Part shown: in pieces, positions 6,777 through 10,364 of the stretch
How the letters are laid out: each line of letters starts with the position of its first letter
Numbering within the stretch: the stretch's first letter is position 1
NCBI GenBank assembly: GCA_031257945.1
Contig: JAIRNU010000053.1
Span: 1 to 10,364, forward strand
DNA: 10,364 nt
Direction: 5' to 3'
From: Holosporales bacterium
Lineage (GTDB): Bacteria; Pseudomonadota; Alphaproteobacteria; BNTO01
Notes under the pieces: generated by a model
Told to the model about the DNA's origin: nothing
Databases searched by the model: none
What the model saw: the letters and a program-made list of their open reading frames with translations, nothing else
Position numbers and translations under genes: made by a program

Positions 6777-7547
6777 ATGCTTAAAATGAAGGACAAAAAG
6801 ACGAAAGGCGATACTAACAATAAAGATGTTGTTTTTGATGAGTTTTTAAATGACATCGAAAATGATATGCGTATTGAAAAGTACGAACTCCTTTGGAAAA
6901 AATACGGGAAACTGCTTTCTTTTGTTGCTTTTGCGGTGATTGCAGCTATCACGATTTTTAATTTGCGCTTAAGGTATAATGCAAATCAAAGAGAAGAATT
7001 CGCAAGCCAGTTTATGAGGGCGCAAACTTTGGTTCAGCAAGGCAAGCTGGACGAGGCAGTGCCTATGATGTCGTTTTTGTCGTCAAAAAAATGCGGGAAA
7101 TACACTGTGTTGGCAAAGATGTCCCACGCAGGGCTACTTACCAAAATTAATTTTTCCGAAAATATTGAGACAATAAAGGGCATATATAAAAATGTTCTTT
7201 CTGATAGAAATACACCTGCCTATTATAGAGATTTAGCAACTGTATACTATGTAAATGCATCGCTACAAGAAATTGGAGAAAAAGAGATAGACGATGATAC
7301 AAAAGCCGAATTGCTAAAACTGCTATCGAAATGCAAAAAGGCCAATGGTGGTTTTTTCCTTTTAGCTAAAGAGTTCGAGGGGGTTATCCACTATAAAACT
7401 GGCAATTTTAAGAAAGCGAGAAAAGCTTTTGATACAATTAGCCGCAACGAAAAAACAGCAGAGGATATGATGGCCCGCGCGAACATCATGATCCAGGCTA
7501 TTCAGAATAAAATTGATGATGATACTGTTGATAGCGAAGAAGATTAG
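6777..7547 (+). CDS. YfgM-like membrane-anchored TPR-type protein
   Basis: This 256-residue protein has a charged cytoplasmic N terminus with the alphaproteobacterial pattern FDEFLNDIENDMRIEKYELLWKKYG shown here in part (DEFLNDIENDMR, 21-32), a single membrane segment (about 45-62, LLSFVAFAVIAAITIF), and a helical periplasmic part. Helix pairs such as AQTLVQQGKLDEAVPMMSFL and VIHYKTGNFKKARKAF are TPR-like. The C terminus is very acidic (DDDTVDSEED). The architecture fits the YfgM/CpoB-like TPR_21 group and the related rickettsial DUF2659 proteins; YfgM is an ancillary partner of SecYEG and periplasmic chaperones. Function here is inferred from architecture. ATG 6786 is an alternative start; there is no strong ribosome binding site. 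It is transcribed alone, divergently from rbfA. Confidence 0.75.
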   Translation: MLKMKDKKTKGDTNNKDVVFDEFLNDIENDMRIEKYELLWKKYGKLLSFVAFAVIAAITIFNLRLRYNANQREEFASQFMRAQTLVQQGKLDEAVPMMSFLSSKKCGKYTVLAKMSHAGLLTKINFSENIETIKGIYKNVLSDRNTPAYYRDLATVYYVNASLQEIGEKEIDDDTKAELLKLLSKCKKANGGFFLLAKEFEGVIHYKTGNFKKARKAFDTISRNEKTAEDMMARANIMIQAIQNKIDDDTVDSEED

Positions 7548-7553
7548 TGGAGA

Positions 7554-7578
7554 GCCTGTCTTACTGAAAATTTCAGGC
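7554..7578 (+). terminator. Possible weak terminator or hairpin after the YfgM-like gene
   Basis: GCCTG (7554-7558) can pair with CAGGC (7574-7578). Alternatively the perfect palindrome CTGAAA-A-TTTCAG (7564-7576) can form within it. AATTTTG follows, a very short T run. It begins 7 nt after the stop codon. The stem is weak, so the call is tentative. Confidence 0.25.
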
Positions 7579-7622
7579 AATTTTGTGCATGTTCGCAGAA
7601 AGCTATGTTTTTTTGTGAATTG

Positions 7623-7633
7623 TTGTGTCACAA
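7623..7633. promoter_or_regulatory. Palindrome upstream of ndk
   Basis: TTGTG-T-CACAA is a perfect inverted repeat 32 nt before the ndk ATG, close to where a promoter would sit (a GATAAT lies at 7654-7659). It could be a regulator site, but one short palindrome in AT-rich DNA can arise by chance. Confidence 0.2.
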
Positions 7634-7665
7634 TCAAGTAGTTCGGGGTAAGAGATAATTTTTTT

Positions 7666-8088
7666 ATGTCAGTACAACAAACACTCTCCATTATCAAACC
7701 TGATGCTGTGCGCAGGAATTTGATAGGTAAGATCAATGATCGAATAGAAAGCGCCGATCTAAAGATCATCGCGCAAAAGATGATTCGCCTCACAAAGGAG
7801 CATGCCATGGCCTTTTACGACGTCCATGCCGAGCGCTCATTTTATAACGATTTGTGTAGCAATATGACACTTGGCCCAATCGTTGCCCAAGTTTTGGATG
7901 GAGAGAACGCAATAGAGAGGTACCGCGAGGTTATGGGCGCAACGAATCCAGGTAGCGCGGCCCCGGGGACTATTCGGCACGAATTTGGGGAATCTGTGGA
8001 TTTTAATTCGGTGCATGGTTCGGACTCCCCTGAGACTGCCTTAAAAGAAATAGCGTTCTTTTTTAGTAGAATAGAGCTTCACAGGTGA
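7666..8088 (+). CDS. ndk: Nucleoside diphosphate kinase
   Basis: Ndk transfers the gamma phosphate of ATP to nucleoside diphosphates through a phosphohistidine, balancing (d)NTP pools in the cytoplasm. The protein is 140 residues, the normal length. The IIKPDAV motif (9-15, Lys11), Tyr51, ATNPGSAAPGTIRHEF (92-107) and the catalytic His117 in NSVHGSDS are all present, followed by the usual EIAFFF helix. The start ATG is preceded by a poor ribosome binding site (AAGAGAT). It lies 22 nt before pgsA and probably shares its transcript. In many alphaproteobacteria ndk is near purN-purM and the pgsA-like/perM pair; the pur genes are absent here. Confidence 0.98.
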   Translation: MSVQQTLSIIKPDAVRRNLIGKINDRIESADLKIIAQKMIRLTKEHAMAFYDVHAERSFYNDLCSNMTLGPIVAQVLDGENAIERYREVMGATNPGSAAPGTIRHEFGESVDFNSVHGSDSPETALKEIAFFFSRIELHR

Positions 8089-8110
8089 TAGGTAACGGGT
8101 AACGAGTAAG

Positions 8111-8722
8111 ATGGCAGCTCCAAAATTTGCGGAGGGAAGGAAATACGAGAGAATTGCAACAATCCCCAATTTTTTAACTGTTTTTCGGGTGTTTGCTGCG
8201 CCGTTTGTCTTTATTTTTTACTCCCAGCAAAATTACAAGTTAGCCCTTTTCCTGTTTTGTGTAGCCGGGTTTACCGACTGGCTGGACGGATCATTGGCAA
8301 GAAAGTTCAATTTACAGTCGAGGCTGGGGCGATACATCGACCCTTTAGCCGATAAATTATTAACTTTTTTCTCGTATCTTGCGCTATATAGCGAGGTTAA
8401 AGCTTTGTTTTGGGCAGTTTTTATACGGGACATATTGATCGTTAGCGGTGTACTCATATCAAAAATTATGAAGATTAAACTTGAAATAAACCCGGTATTT
8501 GTGAGTAAGTTGCATACTACTTTTTTGTCACTACTACCTCCTTTTTTATTTGTTTGTAAAATACTCGATACCTGCAAGAATTGTAACGTGGGCGCTTTTT
8601 TATTGCAAAAACAGCAAAGTGTAGTCGCCGTTTTTTATGTAGTTGTATTGTCGACTACGCTATTATCCTTTTTCGCATACTCAAAAGTTTTTTACAAAGC
8701 AGTTTTGGCTAGCAAACGATAA
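8111..8722 (+). CDS. pgsA: CDP-diacylglycerol-glycerol-3-phosphate 3-phosphatidyltransferase-like enzyme
   Basis: This 203-residue membrane enzyme has the full CDP-alcohol phosphatidyltransferase signature D-x2-DG-x2-AR-x8-G-x3-D-x3-D at residues 56-81 (DWLDGSLAR ... GRYIDPLAD), whose aspartates bind metal and CDP-lipid. The N terminus TIPNFLTVFRVFAAPF (17-32) is typical of PgsA, which makes phosphatidylglycerol phosphate, the precursor of phosphatidylglycerol and cardiolipin. Hydrophobic segments at about 28-53, 82-113, 134-150 and 170-198 fit the family. Other substrates of the superfamily cannot be excluded, since many alphaproteobacteria also carry a second PgsA-like gene beside perM. The ribosome binding site is poor. 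The stop is only 2 nt before the perM start, so coupling is likely. Confidence 0.85.
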   Translation: MAAPKFAEGRKYERIATIPNFLTVFRVFAAPFVFIFYSQQNYKLALFLFCVAGFTDWLDGSLARKFNLQSRLGRYIDPLADKLLTFFSYLALYSEVKALFWAVFIRDILIVSGVLISKIMKIKLEINPVFVSKLHTTFLSLLPPFLFVCKILDTCKNCNVGAFLLQKQQSVVAVFYVVVLSTTLLSFFAYSKVFYKAVLASKR

Positions 8723-8724
8723 AT

Positions 8725-9816
8725 ATGTCTACTTACCAATTGCTAAAAAGCCTGTACCAAAGTGAGGAAAAATTCCGTGCTACGGTGCTTTTGTTTGTTT
8801 TTGCTTGTGTCGCATTGCTGATTTTTTTCAAGATATTCGACGTTATTCTTCTTTTCATTTTTTCATATTGTTTGTCGTTGTTGCTGCATCCCTATGTCAC
8901 AAAGCTTCAAAAAATAAAAATACCGCGTGCGATTGGGGCGGCAATAATCATTTTGACTGTGGTAGTTTTTATCGCTATGATTTTCTTCGTGTTTTCTTTT
9001 TTTATTTATAAACACTTCACCCATTATAGTAAAAATGTCGGAGAATCGATTTCTTTTATTTCGAATTGGGTCCCAGAGACAATAAATACCATTGCGACAA
9101 AAATGCATATTCATGTTGATATAAATTCGGCGAGGATAAAGGAGTACCTTTTAAATAGTTTAGGAACAGTGACCGAATTATTGATACGCTATTCTGGGTC
9201 GCTGTTTGATCAAGCGAAGTCTGTGATAAGTATCTCCTCGTCCATCTTCATGTCGTCCATTCTGTCATTTTATATGCTAAAGGATTGGCCCAACTTGGCT
9301 AAGAAAATGCGGCGGTACATCCCCATCAAAATCACAGATTTCCTAGATTTTGCAGCACCTAATATCAAAATGTCCATAAAAAAGCAGATGGTTGGGCAAT
9401 TACGTGTAAGTGCTATAATGTCGACTTTGTACACAATTGGTTTATTTTTACTGAGCGTCAAACCGTATATCCTAATTGGAGTACTAAGTGGTCTTCTAAC
9501 ATTCATCCCATTTATAGGGATCCTCATGGCCTTTCTTTGCGCAATTTTTATTGGATTTGGGCAAGGGATTGGGTTTACACCAATGCTATTGCTTGTGGCA
9601 TTGTACTTTTTTGGTTCATCATTCGAGTCCAATTTCTTAACGCCTAAATTGGTTGGGAATGAAATAGGCTTGCACCCTATATGGATATTCTTCGCTGTAT
9701 TTACAGGGTTAACTCTTTGCGGTTTTGTTGGGGCATTGTTTATAATGCCCGTTGCCTCCTTTACTTCAAGTTTTTTGCGAAGCCTTGGAGAGTGGCTATC
9801 AAAAAAATCTGCATAA
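8725..9816 (+). CDS. AI-2E/PerM (UPF0118) family membrane protein
   Basis: A 363-residue polytopic inner-membrane protein of the AI-2E transporter/PerM family. It has two N-terminal hydrophobic blocks (about 20-54 and 70-96), a soluble region (about 97-165), FYMLKDW (182-188), a hydrophilic stretch with a conserved-type QMVGQLRVSA (221-230), and C-terminal helices with TFIPFIGILMAF (259-270), ESNFLTPKLVGNEIGLHP (301-318) and a final hydrophobic segment (about 319-350). Members export quorum signal AI-2 (TqsA), exchange Na+/H+ in some halophiles, or have unknown roles, so no substrate is assigned. The link to pgsA recalls the alphaproteobacterial order in which the next gene is usually the DnaA-like hda; here repeats follow instead. 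Confidence 0.93.
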   Translation: MSTYQLLKSLYQSEEKFRATVLLFVFACVALLIFFKIFDVILLFIFSYCLSLLLHPYVTKLQKIKIPRAIGAAIIILTVVVFIAMIFFVFSFFIYKHFTHYSKNVGESISFISNWVPETINTIATKMHIHVDINSARIKEYLLNSLGTVTELLIRYSGSLFDQAKSVISISSSIFMSSILSFYMLKDWPNLAKKMRRYIPIKITDFLDFAAPNIKMSIKKQMVGQLRVSAIMSTLYTIGLFLLSVKPYILIGVLSGLLTFIPFIGILMAFLCAIFIGFGQGIGFTPMLLLVALYFFGSSFESNFLTPKLVGNEIGLHPIWIFFAVFTGLTLCGFVGALFIMPVASFTSSFLRSLGEWLSKKSA

Positions 9817-9845
9817 CTTTTTGTAATAAAAACAAATTGTCTCAG

Positions 9846-10246
9846 TACCCTACACATCCAGCTATCCCTTGAAATGCGCGGTATTCAGCGGTTGGAACAA
9901 GCACTTGAAACAAGCGTAATGGCAGTTCTTGCATCTAGTTGGAAGTGCCCGCCACCCACCCCTCTGTGTTACTGAGGTTTGGCGGGGAGCGATGGTGTGA
10001 CCTCCTGCGTTTCTAGTGTTTTGGCGATTTTGATAGTGGTAACGGTAGCGTATCCACCAAGATTCTTGGAGATTTTGAAGGGGCTGTAGTGTACCTCCTG
10101 GATTTCTGGGGAGACTGAGCTGGCGGGGCCTGTATCCCCTGGTTCCCTTGGTGGGCAAGTATTCGCAAAGTATTAATTGTTCCTTAACCTTTTTGTGATA
10201 TCCTTTAAATGGGGGAGCCATCCCAAGCCCCCGCCCACCCCTGGGG
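9846..10246 (+). repeat. Gene-free repeat mosaic after perM
   Basis: About 400 bases without a convincing gene. It begins with the block shared with 2409-2442 and contains the GCGATGGTGTG block (9989-10005). A further internal near-copy, GTGTACCTCCTGGATTTCTGG (10089-10109), recalls GTGTGACCTCCTGCGTTTCTAG (9995-10016), a spacing of 94 nt. Strong hairpins are CCCGCCA (9948-9954) with TGGCGGG (9980-9986) enclosing CCTC/GAGG, and GGGGG (about 10210-10215) with CCCCC (about 10228-10232). The long open frame on the minus strand here has a repetitive composition rich in R, G, P and Q and no family features, so I treat it as spurious. Base composition is locally more GC-rich than the genes. Confidence 0.6.
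9948..9986. other. Hairpin within the right repeat region
   Basis: CCCGCCA and TGGCGGG form a perfect 7-bp outer stem, with CCTC and GAGG forming an inner stem around TGTGTTACT. No T tract follows. It is 132 nt beyond the perM stop and could cap its transcript or be the structural core of the repeat. Confidence 0.45.
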
Positions 10247-10252
10247 CTACAC

Positions 10253-10281
10253 TTGACCCGAACATACAAAATGTGTAAAAT
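10253..10281 (+). promoter_or_regulatory. Outward sigma70-type promoter in right repeat
   Basis: TTGACC (10253-10258), a 17-nt spacer and TAAAAT (10276-10281) make a near-consensus promoter. GAGGTGG (10296-10302) and GTG (10312-10314) follow with good spacing. Transcription leaves the window on the right. Confidence 0.6.
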
Positions 10282-10311
10282 GCATTTGTTTTTGCGAGGT
10301 GGTACATTGCC

Positions 10312-10364
10312 GTGAGCGAAGGAAAGTTCCGGATAGAAAACGAATTTATCGGAATTAACTTCAA
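10312..10364 (+). CDS. Start of an unidentified gene running off the right edge
   Basis: The second copy of the frame seen at the left edge: GTG start, then SEGKFRIENEFIGINF, open to the edge. The ribosome binding site is 9 nt upstream. The frame has an upstream TAA at 10276-10278, so the GTG is the earliest good start. The family is unknown from 17 codons. Confidence 0.35.
   Translation, partial: MSEGKFRIENEFIGINF

Larger units (their letters stand above)
10247..10364 (+). repeat. Right copy of 118-bp window-end inverted repeat
   Basis: This is the inverted copy of 1-118, with 117 of 118 bases identical. The boundary at 10247 lies six bases before the -35 box of the outward promoter. Because the copies differ by one base they are not the same molecule read twice, and the overlap is not an exact k-mer match. 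Opposite orientation means the flanked 10.1 kb could invert by recombination between the copies. Confidence 0.9.

Noticed and set aside
9270..9857. Minus-strand 195-codon frame opposite perM
   Set aside because: Antisense to a clear membrane protein gene; Asn/Lys/Pro-rich composition is what the reverse of hydrophobic codons gives.
9846..10246. CRISPR array
   Set aside because: The repeated blocks are few, imperfect and unevenly spaced, and no cas gene is present.
9862..10269. Long open frame on the minus strand, 135 codons, as a gene
   Set aside because: It lies across the repeat mosaic, has a repetitive R/G/P/Q-rich composition without any family feature, and its start lies inside the window-end repeat with no ribosome binding site.
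1..10364. Window as a complete linear replicon with terminal inverted repeats
   Set aside because: The content is scattered chromosomal housekeeping genes with no replication or telomere gene, and the repeats contain gene starts cut off by the window edges. Flanking repeated elements are a simpler explanation.

Overview
This window looks like a piece of chromosome from a host-associated alphaproteobacterium, most likely of the Holosporales/Rickettsiales type. The reasons are the gene content, the moderately low GC, an HslV with a short peptide ahead of its catalytic Thr, an alphaproteobacterial YfgM-like anchored protein, and the pairing of ndk with a pgsA-perM block. The taxonomic call is inference; there is no rRNA or other marker here.

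Layout. Both ends carry the same 118-bp sequence in inverted orientation (1-118 and 10247-10364, one mismatch). Each copy holds a good sigma70-type promoter (TTGACC, 17 nt, TAAAAT), a Shine-Dalgarno-like GAGGTGG and a GTG start, all pointing out of the window. The window therefore appears to lie between two copies of a repeated, probably mobile, element. At the left, the 3' remnant of an unrecognised gene abuts the repeat (119-275).

The left and middle parts are on the minus strand. bamD and ftsY (2349 down to 383) overlap by 4 nt (ATGA). A separate gene encodes an MscS channel fused to a cyclic-nucleotide-binding domain (4039-2609). rbfA-hslV-hslU form a tight operon (6628-4212). The right part is on the plus strand: a YfgM-like anchored protein (6777-7547), ndk (7666-8088), and pgsA followed 2 nt later by the AI-2E/PerM-family gene (8111-9816). 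About 430 bases without a convincing gene follow perM and hold repeats and hairpins. A shortened relative of that repeat lies between the mscS-like gene and bamD.

How the genes fit together. Much of the window concerns the cell envelope and protein handling: membrane targeting (FtsY), outer-membrane protein assembly (BamD), osmotic protection (MscS-cNMP), a YfgM-like periplasmic helper, phospholipid synthesis (PgsA) and a PerM-type membrane protein. 30S maturation (RbfA), ATP-dependent proteolysis (HslUV) and nucleotide balance (Ndk) make up the rest. I see no clearly new multi-gene system. The most notable signals are the promoter-bearing inverted ends, the intergenic repeat family, the channel/cNMP fusion, the extended BamD tail, and a coding-like stretch without a start just after hslU.
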